Assembly: GCA_949318235.1 (NCBI GenBank)
Contig: OX439131.1
Location: forward strand, 2,099,309-2,163,308
DNA length: 64,000 nt
From: Ecdyonurus torrentis
Taxonomy: Eukaryota > Arthropoda > Insecta > Ephemeroptera > Heptageniidae
Reading direction: 5' to 3'
The position numbers and the translations under genes are program-made. The notes beneath the pieces are model-generated. The model had not been told where the DNA came from. It was given only the letters and a program-made list of their open reading frames with translations, and did not search any database. Below are positions 54,158 to 64,000 of this stretch, piece by piece (positions within the stretch are counted from its first letter, which is position 1; the number at the start of each line of letters is the position of its first letter).

Positions 54158-54410
54158 TTACACACACAACAGAAAAAAGGATCGATACTCATGTTTTCAC
54201 TCGCAACCACGCGAATAACGAATTTAAATATCTCGTGTTCAGGTAGTCCTGATTATATTTTATTGATTTGTCAGTTGTTTTTTTTATATAAAAGAAAAAA
54301 AAACTCAATAGTCAATCAAACATTCAATTTATCATTTAACGTATTGCATTTTATAAATATTTAATCAATTAGAATTTAAATGTTTTGTATAATATAACAA
54401 ATATTTGAGA

Positions 54411-54449
54411 ATTTTGATTGAACATTTTGATTGAACATTTTGATTGAAA
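54411..54449. repeat. 13-bp triplicate
   Basis: ATTTTGATTGAAC is repeated three times head to tail; the last unit ends in A. Confidence 0.9.
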
Positions 54450-54514
54450 TTTTTAACATACATAAAATGTGTGAATTAAAACTGTGATATTAGGGTAGAG
54501 ATAAAGTTATCCAA

Positions 54515-54734
54515 TGGAGCTGATTGGTATAGCGCGCGGGACACGCAAAGGGTCCGGAGGGTCCCCGATTTTAACATTACGCTTTGGAAGAAACGCGTGT
54601 TTGTTTGTTTTTATTTTTATTTTTGAGACAACAGCAGATTCAAGCGAGATATTTGAATAAGGAATACTAGAAATACTTTTGCGTGTTTTAAGACATAGAA
54701 ATTTTTTAAAAACTTTTTAAACCGATAACCTCCA
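54515..54734 (+). mobile_element. MITE, family B, copy
   Basis: A 220-bp copy starting TGGAGCTGATTGGTATAGCG and ending ACCGATAACCTCCA. The flanks are degenerate TTAA (CCAA and TTTA). Its left part is unusually GC-rich, with a CG-rich run near 54531-54545. The shared block GTGTTTTAAGACATAG also occurs in the 36.5-kb copy. Confidence 0.78.
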
Positions 54735-55199
54735 TTTAGGCCTAGATTTAATTTAAAATGTGCATCACCTGATCATGATGGAAGGGTAAGGGGGGATGTT
54801 AAAACTAATTTTGACACAGAAATCTAGAATTATGCTATACAAAATATCTTCGTGCATTTCTATAATATAATATTTGGTGCACCAGAGTGACTTTGCAGTG
54901 AATTTATTACTTTTGAAGTATAATTTTGCTACACAACATAGTTTATAGTTTCTACTTTCAACAAAATTTAACTTGAATAATTTTTATTGTTATCATTATT
55001 TTACTGAAATACGAGTTAAGAAGAATTTATATAAAAGTTTGAGAACATTTTAATATTTATAAAATATATAGGAACTAATTTGAACAACTGAAAGTAAGAT
55101 GCTACTAAAAAACTTTGGTAATTTAAAAGTGATGTAAAACAAAAAATAATGCCAAACTCAGTACGAATTGCGCGATGTGTTTATGTGAAAAGTGATATA

Positions 55200-55204
<5 letters not shown>

Positions 55205-55242
<38 letters not shown>
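55205..55242. repeat. (AT)n at the 3' edge of the PLE
   Basis: Perfect AT dinucleotide run abutting the element's 3' pseudo-LTR. It is either target microsatellite or a tail added at insertion. Confidence 0.9.
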
Positions 55243-55247
<5 letters not shown>

Positions 55248-55291
55248 AAAAATTTCATTTTTGTCTTACCTTCTGTAAAACAACTGGGCTT
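55243..55291 (-). repeat. PLE pseudo-LTR fragment, 3' copy
   Basis: This 49-bp stretch is identical to 58011-58059 and in the same orientation. In element sense it begins AAGCCCAGTTG and ends TTTTTATCAT, where it passes into (AT)n. It lies downstream of the ORF and the hammerhead-like motif. Confidence 0.9.
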
Positions 55292-55420
55292 TCACTCGCT
55301 GCTTAATTTGATGATAAAAATAACACACAACACCAAAACTTGTCACTATATAAATTAATAAAATACTCAATTCACAGTTTTTAAAAATCTATATACATAG
55401 CTATGTTATATTCACACACA
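55292..55420 (-). other. PLE 3' untranslated segment
   Basis: AT-rich sequence between the hammerhead-like motif and the 3' pseudo-LTR fragment. It has no open frame of note. It lacks any poly(A) tail, as expected for a PLE. Confidence 0.6.
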
Positions 55421-55480
55421 ATTGTAACGTTTTCGAGGGCGTATATAAAACTATATACTTGTCTGCCTCTCTTCATCAGC
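55421..55480 (-). ncRNA. hammerhead-ribozyme-like motif of the PLE
   Basis: One base after the PLE stop codon the sense strand reads CTGATGA (55479-55473). A foldable segment follows, then GAAA (55434-55431). These are the two conserved core boxes of a hammerhead ribozyme. Between them a perfect 7-bp hairpin GTATATA/TATATAC with loop GTTT can form the distal part of stem II, and GAGG with CCTC can form the proximal part with unpaired bases. After the core, palindromic AACGTT can act as a minimal stem III, followed by TTA as the cleavage triplet. Stem I is weak: only the first C-G pair is convincing. Hammerhead motifs in PLE terminal repeats are published. Activity here is inference, since the stem II junction has an A-C mismatch or a bulged A. 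Confidence 0.6.
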
Positions 55481-58009
55481 TTACTGACTCTTGCTCACGA
55501 GGCGAGCCGACCTCCGCAATGGGGGGTGTGGCTCGTTCTCGTCAGGTGGTTTATTATTATTTACATTTTCACCTGTACGGTCACGTGGTACACTTTTCTT
55601 AAAAGAATCTATGAGTGGAATCCAAATAGGTGGTAATTCAAAACTGGGCTGACTGATTGTTTCATTTTTTCTTCTTGCCATTTCTATTGATTCTAATATT
55701 TTTCTTTTTTTATAGTGACTCTCTCTTCCTATTACTTTTGTTTTTTCCCATAGAATTTGATGATTACTTTCCAGCGCATGATCTACTAGTTTTGAATATC
55801 CTGTATCTCTTTTTTCTATTTTTTGCCTGTGTTCATTCACCCTGATCTCTAATGGTCGACCTGTTTCTCCGATATATTCTTTCTCACAAACACAGGGAAT
55901 AGAATATACTACATCTTTATTCATATTTTTCTTCATGTCTGGTTTTGTACGTGCTAAACTTGATTTTAATGTTTCTTTTGAAGAACAAACAATACGAAGA
56001 TTGACTCCTTTACCTATACGTTGTATTTTTTCACTCAAACCTTGTATATAGGGGATGCAGATAGTTGCGTCTGGTTTCTTTTCTTCTGTTTTGTTTTTTT
56101 CTGTGCGGTTTTTATTTTTTATTTTAGCAACAACATGTAATGGATAGTCATTTTCTCTTAAAATCTCTTCTATTTTATTAATTTCTTCATTTCTTACGTT
56201 GTTATCATTGCAGTGCGTTTTTGCCCTATGTAACAATGTAGCTGCTATACCTGTTTTTGTTGAGTGTGGATGATTTGAGTTAAAATTCAGATATCTTCCA
56301 CTGTCTGTCACTTTTCTATAGACTGAAGTTGTAATTTTGTTTTCTTTAGATCTTTTTACACGTACATCTAGGAACGGCAATTCACCTTCTTTTTCATACT
56401 CAATCGTGAATTTTATTGTCTCTGCCTGATTATTCATATGTTCTAAGAACGATTCAACTGGGGACTCATTTTGTGGCCATACTATGAAAGTATCGTCCAC
56501 GTATCTTTTATATACCACTGGCTTTGGTGTATAACATTTTATCGCGTTATTTTCCAGTTTTTCAAGGTATATATCACTGAGAGCTGGTGATAATGGACAA
56601 CCCATAGCTAAACCATTCTTCTGTTTATAAAAAGATCTATTGAATTCAAAGTATGTGTTTTTAATACATAACGATATTAAATTCATAATAGTTGCAACAC
56701 TATGTTGTGTTCTATTTTTTAATGTTTTGTCAACTTCAAGTTTTTCTCTGGTAGCTAACAAGGCTTCATCTACTGGTACATTAGTAAATAGGCTTGTTAC
56801 ATCAAAACTAACCATAATATGCTTTTCTTCAATATTTCTTCCTTGAATTTCTTTAACAAAACAACTTGAATTTTTTATAAATGATGTACTACTTCCTAAC
56901 AATGGATTAATAATTTTTACTAAATATTTCGCTAGCACGTGACTAGGCGAACCAATACTGCTAACAATAGGTCTAAGCGGTACTTCTTTTTTATGTATCT
57001 TTGGTAGACCATAAATATGTGGTGGTTTGCAATGACGTGGAGCTAATTGAAGACGTGTTACTTTTTTTATTTCTTTTAGCTTACATAATGCAGAATTTAC
57101 ATTTCTCTCTAAATTTCCAGTAGGGTTTGAATTTAAAATTTGATAATCAGAGTTGTCTACTAATTCTTTTAACTTTTTATTATATTCTTCTTTGTTCATA
57201 ACCACCGTCACATTACCTTTATCTGCTTTTCTTATTATTATGGATTTATTTGACTTAAGTTGTTGTAACGCCTCATTTTCTTCATCTGTAAGATTACTTT
57301 TTGTTTGTTTATGTTTTTCTATTGCTTGTTTTATTTTAACTCTAAATTCTTCTGCTTTCTCTGGTCCTAAATATACAGCGCCTACCTCAATATTTCTGAT
57401 AATTTCTAACGTTGGAACTTGACTTGGAGTAACAGCATAGTTCAATCCTTTTTCAAGCACACTCTTTTGATGCAAGGTCATCACAACATCAGACAAGTTT
57501 ACTACATGCTTACACACTTTTTCTACCTCCTCTGCATGAATTTTTGTCTTTTTGTTTGACAATGCACAAACATGTTCTTTTAGATTGAGAATTTTCTTTT
57601 GGTGCGTTTTTATCTGTTTTGCTCTGCATTTTTCTGCTTTTACCTTGATATTTGTAATCACAAACGCAAGTTCCTTTTTTGATAGTTCTAATTTCAATAG
57701 TTTTTTGACTTTTTTTAATTCTACTTTTTCATTAAATACTATTCGTCTTACAGATTTAATTGTATCTAACAGTAATAAAGTTTCAGCTTTTCTTATTATT
57801 CTATTTGAAGACAAGTATGCAACTTTTTTATTTATTCTTAGGAATTTGGGGATAATTTTTTCCTTCTTGCATTCACTCAAAAATTCCAAATGATTGGAAA
57901 ATTTAATAATTTTTCTTTCGAGAGTCTCGTAAAGGGTTATAATTCTTCTTACTGCAGGCCCATGCCGCTTTTTAATGTTTGAAAATTTGAATATCGAGCG
58001 AGGTGACAT
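55481..58009 (-). CDS. Penelope-like element polyprotein: reverse transcriptase plus GIY-YIG endonuclease
   Basis: This 842-residue protein copies the element's RNA into DNA at a nick made by its own endonuclease. Residues 1-240 are a lysine- and leucine-rich N-terminal region, probably helical. RT-region motifs follow in order: KADKGN (261-266), the PLE signature GLPKIHK (334-340), LRPIVSS (345-351), motif A FDVTSLFTNVP (402-412, Asp403), motif B GLAMGCPLSP (466-475), motif C YVDD (503-506, catalytic Asp505 and Asp506) and LPFLDV (544-549). The GIY-YIG domain follows: VYSIPC (701-706), YIGETGR (712-718), Arg723, the EH pair (726-727) and a candidate catalytic Glu at 773 (or 776). Cys706, Cys708, His744 and His750 fit the Cys-Cys-His-His element typical of EN+ PLEs. 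The tail is basic (LRRSARL). The start is a true ATG, with an in-frame TAA eight codons upstream. The length suits a full PLE ORF. No inactivating lesion is seen. Confidence 0.96.
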   Translation of the reverse strand: MSPRSIFKFSNIKKRHGPAVRRIITLYETLERKIIKFSNHLEFLSECKKEKIIPKFLRINKKVAYLSSNRIIRKAETLLLLDTIKSVRRIVFNEKVELKKVKKLLKLELSKKELAFVITNIKVKAEKCRAKQIKTHQKKILNLKEHVCALSNKKTKIHAEEVEKVCKHVVNLSDVVMTLHQKSVLEKGLNYAVTPSQVPTLEIIRNIEVGAVYLGPEKAEEFRVKIKQAIEKHKQTKSNLTDEENEALQQLKSNKSIIIRKADKGNVTVVMNKEEYNKKLKELVDNSDYQILNSNPTGNLERNVNSALCKLKEIKKVTRLQLAPRHCKPPHIYGLPKIHKKEVPLRPIVSSIGSPSHVLAKYLVKIINPLLGSSTSFIKNSSCFVKEIQGRNIEEKHIMVSFDVTSLFTNVPVDEALLATREKLEVDKTLKNRTQHSVATIMNLISLCIKNTYFEFNRSFYKQKNGLAMGCPLSPALSDIYLEKLENNAIKCYTPKPVVYKRYVDDTFIVWPQNESPVESFLEHMNNQAETIKFTIEYEKEGELPFLDVRVKRSKENKITTSVYRKVTDSGRYLNFNSNHPHSTKTGIAATLLHRAKTHCNDNNVRNEEINKIEEILRENDYPLHVVAKIKNKNRTEKNKTEEKKPDATICIPYIQGLSEKIQRIGKGVNLRIVCSSKETLKSSLARTKPDMKKNMNKDVVYSIPCVCEKEYIGETGRPLEIRVNEHRQKIEKRDTGYSKLVDHALESNHQILWEKTKVIGRESHYKKRKILESIEMARRKNETISQPSFELPPIWIPLIDSFKKSVPRDRTGENVNNNKPPDENEPHPPLRRSARLVSKSQ

Positions 58010-58010
58010 G

Positions 58011-58056
58011 ATGATAAAAATTTCATTTTTGTCTTACCTTCTGTAAAACAACTGGG

Positions 58057-58059
<3 letters not shown>
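58011..58059 (-). repeat. PLE pseudo-LTR fragment, 5' copy
   Basis: This is the second copy of the 49-bp repeat, ending two bases before the ORF's ATG. It contains TTTTACAG followed by AGGTAAGAC, resembling a splice acceptor and donor in close succession. Introns are known in the 5' region of some PLEs, so this may be a remnant of such a signal. The hammerhead-like motif found downstream of the ORF is absent here, so the upstream unit is truncated. Confidence 0.88.

Positions 58060-58138
<79 letters not shown>
58060..58138. repeat. (AT)n at the 5' edge of the PLE
   Basis: Perfect AT run directly joined to the element's 5' pseudo-LTR. Together with the run at the other edge it suggests insertion into an (AT)n tract. 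Confidence 0.9.
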
Positions 58139-58143
<5 letters not shown>

Positions 58144-58612
58144 CATATAAATTGCTGACATTGTGAATTTTATTGTTAAAAAACAAAAAAGGACGAGGGA
58201 TAAAAAAAGCAATAGAAACACTGCAGACAAAGTAGTTAAGACATGAATATCTGAAAAATTTATTTGTAATAGAAATATAAGACGACAGCGTTTTTTTTTT
58301 TTTTTTTTTTTTTTTGCTTTTTTTTTTCTTTTTTTTCTTGTTTTATACATTTCAAGACATTTTCATACCAACAGTTAGTTTTTATTTTAAAAATTACAAA
58401 AAAATGTTTTATATGGAAAGAAATGGTGTTTATAAGAAAAAGTGTTGCAATGCCAAGAAAAATAGAAAGAAAAAAAAAAGTAGATTTTTGTACGCACAAA
58501 AGAGAGAACATTTTTATACACCTATAAGAAAGTTAAACTTAATGAAATGAGGTAAATTTAAGAACAGAGAATTCTGTTTAAAGATGATATTCTTATCCAA
58601 GTGTGCGCTCAC

Positions 58613-58614
<2 letters not shown>

Positions 58615-58681
<67 letters not shown>
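58615..58681. repeat. (GA)n, 67 bp
   Basis: Perfect GA array. Confidence 0.96.
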
Positions 58682-58684
<3 letters not shown>

Positions 58685-58799
58685 TAGAGATTATCTTTGC
58701 GAGCGATCATGCTCAGAGAACTTACATTCTCTGCAACTGAAGTTTTTTTTAAAAAAAGAAGAAGTAAAAAGAATGTAGTGATACGCAAGAAGTGAGAAA

Positions 58800-58990
58800 A
58801 GTCATTGGTTAGGGGTGCTAAACTGGCATGGCTAGGCGAGGGCTTATAGCATGTGTTTGTATCTAGGAATGTGGCGCCGGCGCTCGGACTTTTATGTGAG
58901 CGGAACGCACTAACTGTCGACACCAATCGTCCTTCTTCTATATCTTGTCTATTTAGATCCCTAGGCGTATTTATACTCACCCTACTGCAC
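58800..58990. promoter_or_regulatory. GC-rich patch with minus-strand TATA box, candidate promoter
   Basis: TATAAATA lies on the minus strand at 58968-58975. Downstream in that direction is a GC-rich stretch with a run of GC dinucleotides (GGCGCCGGCGCT). A (GA)n array lies 120 bp beyond. GA/CT arrays near promoters can bind GAGA-type factors in some animals, but nothing here proves transcription. Open frames on both strands cross the patch and neither is recognisable. Confidence 0.2.
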
Positions 58991-59490
58991 TACAAAATAA
59001 AAAACAAACAAATAACTATATTGTATTGTGGTCGGGATCGAGTGGAAGTACACATCAAATACACGTTTATTGTTGGATTTTCTATTGCATATTTACATCT
59101 ATAATAATTATAAATAATAAATAAGCAAATAAATAAACGAATTAAATTTAAAGAAAATAGATTAGATCATACTCTTTTTAATCAAATATATATTTTTTCA
59201 AATAATAATTTTTTAGTTAGCTAAAAAAAATAACTGAATCAATATTTATTATTGACTTTATTTTGTATATAATATGTACTCTTTTTTATTTTTACCAAAA
59301 CAAATAATAAAGACAAAGCAATATTTTTATTTATTTATTTTTTCAATATAACATTTAATATCAATAACATGATTAAATAGAAATCTCAAACAAAAATATT
59401 TGTCGGATAAATTGTGAGACTTTGTTCAAATATTAACATTTTACAAAAACGTTATTAAATATGTAATAACCGTCACTCATTTCAGTGTAT

Positions 59491-59492
<2 letters not shown>

Positions 59493-59567
<75 letters not shown>
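59493..59567. repeat. (GA)n, 75 bp
   Basis: Perfect GA array. Confidence 0.96.
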
Positions 59568-59570
<3 letters not shown>

Positions 59571-60786
59571 TTAATATTAAAATGGAAACGGAGACACAAG
59601 CTACTTCTCTTTTGACATTTTAGACTCATCCTCCATCAAGATAAAATAATGTTACTCCTCGTTTTATGTTTTCATATTCTTTCAAATGAGAAATATTTTG
59701 TCATAAAAATCATTTTGAATTCAGTTAACATGAACTGTAATTTTTTTAAAGGCAATTTTGTTTTTCACTTACTGATATAACATAATATCACTATAAGATG
59801 AATATTATTGAATGATGTCGATTTCTACATTAACTTTTTATTGATTCGTATTAATATATAAAATCTCCTTTTTTTAAAGACATACAAAGCTGTCTGCATA
59901 GACATTTCCACGTGTTTTTTCTACGCTGGTGAATGTCAGGCTGTGTACTCAGGCCCTAATTTAATATTCAAAAGTTTAAAAAATAATAATAATAACTTTT
60001 AAGCAATATATTTATATATTTATTTATTTGTTTTAATTTTGCGTAGCAAATTGTTGACTATGATTCATTTAAATGGAAATATTAATTTCACTGTGCTAAG
60101 TTACAAAAAATAATAATAATAAAATAATAAAACAATATCTGAATGCAGCAATACAAAGACTGTACATTTTAAGTTGATTTAATTTTGAAAACTGTGAACT
60201 TACAAATTAAAAGGAATGTATAGGCTCCTCTCAATCAGTTCTAGTTATTTTAGGTGTGAGATATTTTGACTGTTCTTCTATACGTTACTTCAACAAGTCT
60301 CAACACCAGTCAACAAGTCTCAACAACATGAGTGTAATGTCGCGGACTCATTTTTTGACACGAGTCAAACTTCCAGTGTTGAAGTTGATCAATTTGATTT
60401 AATCATTGTGTTATTTTCAATTTAGGGAAAAAAAAAGCGCAGATTTTTTTTTTATCATTATCTTTACTTGTACGAATTGCAAACACACCCCCTTATAATT
60501 TTTCTTATTTATTTATTTTAATTTTTTTTTTAACTCTATCTTATTGCATATTTTTCTGTCTTTTTAAAGTTATGGTCTGATGGAAAATTAGAACAATCGT
60601 GGCTCTAAAAGTAATCTACTTCAAATCAAGGTTTTGTTTGAAGTTCATGATCCAATTATCGATCTGTTCAAATGATCTTGATCTCGATTGAAATTTTGAT
60701 TTAAAAATCACTATACAACAATGCTGAAATTTCCTTCTGTAGGAAACACTAACAAATTGTCGTAAACTTTTCTTATCAAACTGAAG

Positions 60787-60837
60787 GTTAGAAACAATAA
60801 TAAAGATGACGTGATTACTGGTAATGTTTGCGCTCAG
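60787..60837 (+). other. possible small exon ending at CAG/GTAAGA
   Basis: A consensus donor CAG/GTAAGA follows an open frame, and CTTTTCTTATCAAACTGAAG upstream could be an acceptor. Only 17 codons are involved, so support is thin. Confidence 0.18.
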
Positions 60838-60894
60838 GTAAGAACAAGATCTTGAACCTTGTGAAGCCGTATAGTTTAGTTAACTAATTACGCG

Positions 60895-60951
60895 ATGGCT
60901 ACCGGTACTGGTGGCGGTGCTAGTGAAAGGGAGTCGGAAGTCATGACATAA
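60895..60951 (+). other. 18-codon small ORF in a GC-rich patch
   Basis: The ATG in the context GCGATGG begins a glycine-rich frame (MATGTGGGASERE...) that ends at TAA after 18 codons. The patch is distinctly richer in G+C than its surroundings. It may be an upstream ORF or chance. Confidence 0.2.
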
Positions 60952-61478
60952 TGTATACTACTGTACATTGATATTGAGTGTATTGCTACTATTGCTAGTA
61001 ATCGAACCAACTAAAATTTTACATCACAATGTCGTACGCATAATATCAAAACTTTCTAAAAATATTTTGAAAAGTACGTGGAGGTGTATAGAAACTTTAT
61101 AATTTTATTATAAATATTGTGTTCTAAAAAATAAAAATAGAGAGAAACTAACAAGAATCAACTTTATACTTGTTTTTGAAATATTATTAGTGTATGCTTC
61201 TTCATTTTTTATTTACAAGTAAAAAATTATGCATTGTCACGAAAGAATTTTATATGTTGTATCTTGTTTTGTAAGAGATAATAGCTAGAGATTTCTTGTA
61301 AATATGACTGTTCATTATTTATCCTGGCATCATTTTGGAGCGGCGTGAACTATTGAAATAACATTCAACTCACGGATTGATCGATAAAAATAGAAAACTC
61401 TGATTTGCGTGGATTTTTTTTATTATTATTGAAAACAACCTCTGCGTTCGCATTAATTATTACACAACTTTTCTTTTC

Positions 61479-61618
<140 letters not shown>

Positions 61619-62082
61619 AGAATAAAATTCTTCTCTTTATAATAGCAAATATAATTTTAATCAATACTATATCAGTTCACTTTTCAATTAATTTTATATA
61701 ATAAATTTAAATTAATTCATATTAAATATTTTAGTAATAAATACAATTGTCAGGATTTTATTTGGTATTTGTAACACATGAAATGTTAATCAAATTATTT
61801 GTAGCGAATATAGAGTATTAAAATTAATGTTTTGGAAATTTAAATATAAAAACAAAATTGTTTTTTGTTTTTTTGTATACATGAAAAAAAAAGGAATTTA
61901 TATACTTTGGCATTTATATTTTTAAAAAATCCTATTTTGGTATTACATTGATAATTATGCTGTACAACATAGTCATTATGATATGTAGCTAGCATTATAC
62001 AATACAGCATAGATTATCTTCTTATGTTGGTGAAATTAAGCTAGTTTCATTAAAACGCGTAATGTTGTCGTGTGCTATGTTT

Positions 62083-62084
<2 letters not shown>

Positions 62085-62148
<64 letters not shown>
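62085..62148. repeat. (TC)n, 64 bp
   Basis: Perfect TC array. Confidence 0.96.
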
Positions 62149-62151
<3 letters not shown>

Positions 62152-63589
62152 GTATATGGTTTTAAAAAAAGCTTTATAAGTTTTAAATGAAAGTTTATTT
62201 ATTTATATTGTGATTTACATTTTTTAAATTTAAATATGGGATTGAAATACTCGTATTAACACATTCGTAGCCCAAATTAAAAATTTTATAAGGTGTCCAA
62301 TTTAAAATTATTTGCAGATTTTTTTTTTATTTTTTTTTATTTTTTTACGATACATTTCTCTACAGACTATAAGAATAAGTCATAACATAACATTCAAGTA
62401 ACTTATATTATTTTACATTATTTGCTTAATTTATCTTACTCATAATATTTTGAAACACTGCAGTATTTTACTTTTTAGTCATAAACAAATCTGCAAATTT
62501 TCTTATAAAACCTTTTTACTTATACAGTCCGATCTATAGTAACAAAATAATCCCAAGACTTTTGCTCGTTTGTATTGTGTATAAAATTATACAGTATATT
62601 AAGCTCTAGACGTGTAATAAAAAAAAAGGTGAATACTACCGATTAATTAGAATGTCTCCAGTCAACAATAGAGACCACATACTTTCATTGTTTTATTAAT
62701 ACAGTTACAAATTGTTGAACGTAATGAAATAAAATATTAATATAATATACTTCCCTTATTAATACCTTATAACAATCTTTGATATATGTATTAGGGCGGG
62801 CTATACTTTATTATAATTTGTATACCTTTTCTTAATATATAACCTTTTGAACCATGCAAAACAAAAAAGGATGCCGCAAAACAACACTATATATTTTTAA
62901 TACTATTATAAAAGTAATATAAAAAATGATATATATATATATTTTTTTTAACTTTTTTTTTTTTTTTTTTCGTGAGAGCGTAAATTACACTAAACTAAAG
63001 GTGTCTGTTAATAAGATGGATAACAAGAAATGAAAACTTAAACATGTGCAGGTAGCACGCGTGGTAGATGCTTGTATTTTAATGTTACCGCTAAATCGAC
63101 TCCATGGTCTAGACGAAAAATCTCAGGAAAATTTCATTTTTAAATTATTCTGACGATGAGGTGCGAAATCTATTAAGAGTTGTTTATGTTTTCAATTTAT
63201 TATTATTATAATAATTATTATACTTGATCAGAAAATGTTGAGTTTGATATAAAAAAATTACAACAAATTGAATACATAATCTCTATGTTGTTGAATAAAT
63301 TTTGATTTATTTTCCTAATTTTATGCGCAAACTTGTAGACGTTTTAAAAAAATATTGAAATATTTGAATTTTTGATAAAAATCGGGGATTGATGCGATTT
63401 CTCATTCCACCTCTCTCCCCCCCCCCCCCCCTCTTCAAATCGGTAATACGATACCCTCAATTTAATGGAAATATTGGCATCGTATTTCGATTTTTATACA
63501 ATAGAAATATTTTATTTTTTTTAAGGCACACAGACACAATTAAATACGTAATAGCTCATTGCATCAATATTTATGCAAAACAACAAAAT
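62149..63589. other. AT-rich DNA
   Basis: Poly(T) lies near 62950-62970 and poly(C) near 63416-63431. No gene. Confidence 0.5.
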
Positions 63590-63745
63590 TTATGTCATAT
63601 TGTATGTAGTGATTTTACTGCATAGCATAATAGTTAAGATGATCGGCATAATTACTTATATACCAAAATAGCAACATTTGTTCCGTACAATATATAATAA
63701 TATTATACAGTGCAATGCAGTGTAATTTACGTAATTTTTTTTCAA
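63590..63745 (+). repeat. dispersed repeat, diverged copy
   Basis: It carries GGCATAATTACTTATATACC, AATAGCAACATTTG and a TTACGTAA core (63727-63734) in the family order. Confidence 0.45.
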
Positions 63746-64000
63746 GTGCATGTTTTTTTTTCAGCCATATTACATGAACTTTGGCCATAAAAATAATAAA
63801 TAATTTATAATAAAAATCACTCAATGAAATTCTCAATGACTAGATTTTTTTTCGTAAGTATAAAAAAGTTAAAAAATAGTTTTATATAACAATGAACAAA
63901 CTTGCTACGTAATAAAAGTACCTGAGTATCAATGTTGGTCTGAAAGCTGTCTGCACTGCACGCTGCTGGACTATTGAAATTGAGGCAGGTCAAGTACCAC

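Larger units (their letters stand above)
55244..58059 (-). mobile_element. Penelope-like retroelement (EN+ PLE), apparently complete coding unit
   Basis: This is a 2.8-kb unit read on the minus strand. In sense order it holds a 49-bp upstream pseudo-LTR fragment, an 842-codon ORF beginning two bases later, a hammerhead-like motif just after the stop, about 130 bp of AT-rich 3' sequence, and a second copy of the 49-bp repeat. PLEs are known to carry such tandem or partial terminal repeats, made when a truncated unit sits upstream of a full one. The ORF has no stop or frameshift and the two repeats are identical by eye, so the insertion looks young. Both outer edges run directly into (AT)n microsatellite, so no ordinary target-site duplication can be recognised. 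Exact outer ends are uncertain because the AT tracts could belong to the element or to the target. Confidence 0.93.

Noticed and set aside
55657..57893. Plus-strand frames of 62-113 codons
   Set aside because: They lie antisense inside the intact PLE ORF and have no motif.
57949..58511. Minus-strand frames of 133 and 83 codons next to the PLE
   Set aside because: They read through (AT)n and poly(T), and the first merely overlaps the PLE start in another frame.

Overview
The window looks like AT-rich nuclear DNA from an invertebrate animal; by eye only about a quarter of the bases are G or C. There is no operon structure, no dense coding, and no rRNA or complete tRNA gene. Instead it has very abundant long microsatellites, mainly (CT/GA)n and (AT)n plus one (GAAT)n array of about 1.08 kb, many poly(A)/poly(T) runs, and several families of short non-autonomous transposons. 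The exact phylum cannot be read from the sequence. A Penelope-like element and a Tc1/mariner-type MITE fit a metazoan. The only long convincing gene is an intact 842-residue Penelope-like retroelement (PLE) ORF on the minus strand at 55481-58009. It has a reverse transcriptase with all main motifs and a C-terminal GIY-YIG endonuclease with a Cys-Cys-His-His arrangement. A 49-bp identical direct repeat (pseudo-LTR) flanks it, a hammerhead-ribozyme-like motif starts one base after its stop codon, and (AT)n microsatellite lies at both ends. RT, endonuclease and ribozyme together form a self-sufficient retrotransposition unit. Layout: 1-7500 is AT-rich DNA with one copy each of two TTAA-flanked MITE families; 7534-8672 is the (GAAT)n, (TA)n, (CA)n compound array; 8700-20000 is AT-rich DNA with a Tc1/mariner-like MITE, a strong GC hairpin and two candidate exons (minus strand near 17.0 kb, plus strand near 18.9 kb); 20.7-21.0 kb and 31.26-31.47 kb are minisatellites with 56-bp and 40-bp units; 29-54 kb holds further MITE copies, microsatellites and a dispersed palindrome-bearing repeat; 55.2-58.1 kb is the PLE; 58.1-64.0 kb is microsatellites and AT-rich DNA. 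Three unrelated short-element families (A, B and C below) are bounded by TTAA, nine copies in all, which suggests that TTAA-targeting transposases have been active in this genome. Apart from the PLE, every gene-like call is a candidate exon supported by an open frame and a splice-site match, and needs transcript evidence. Most other open frames are microsatellite read-through, for example Ser-Phe-Ile-His, Arg-Glu, Ser-Leu and Tyr-Ile repeats.
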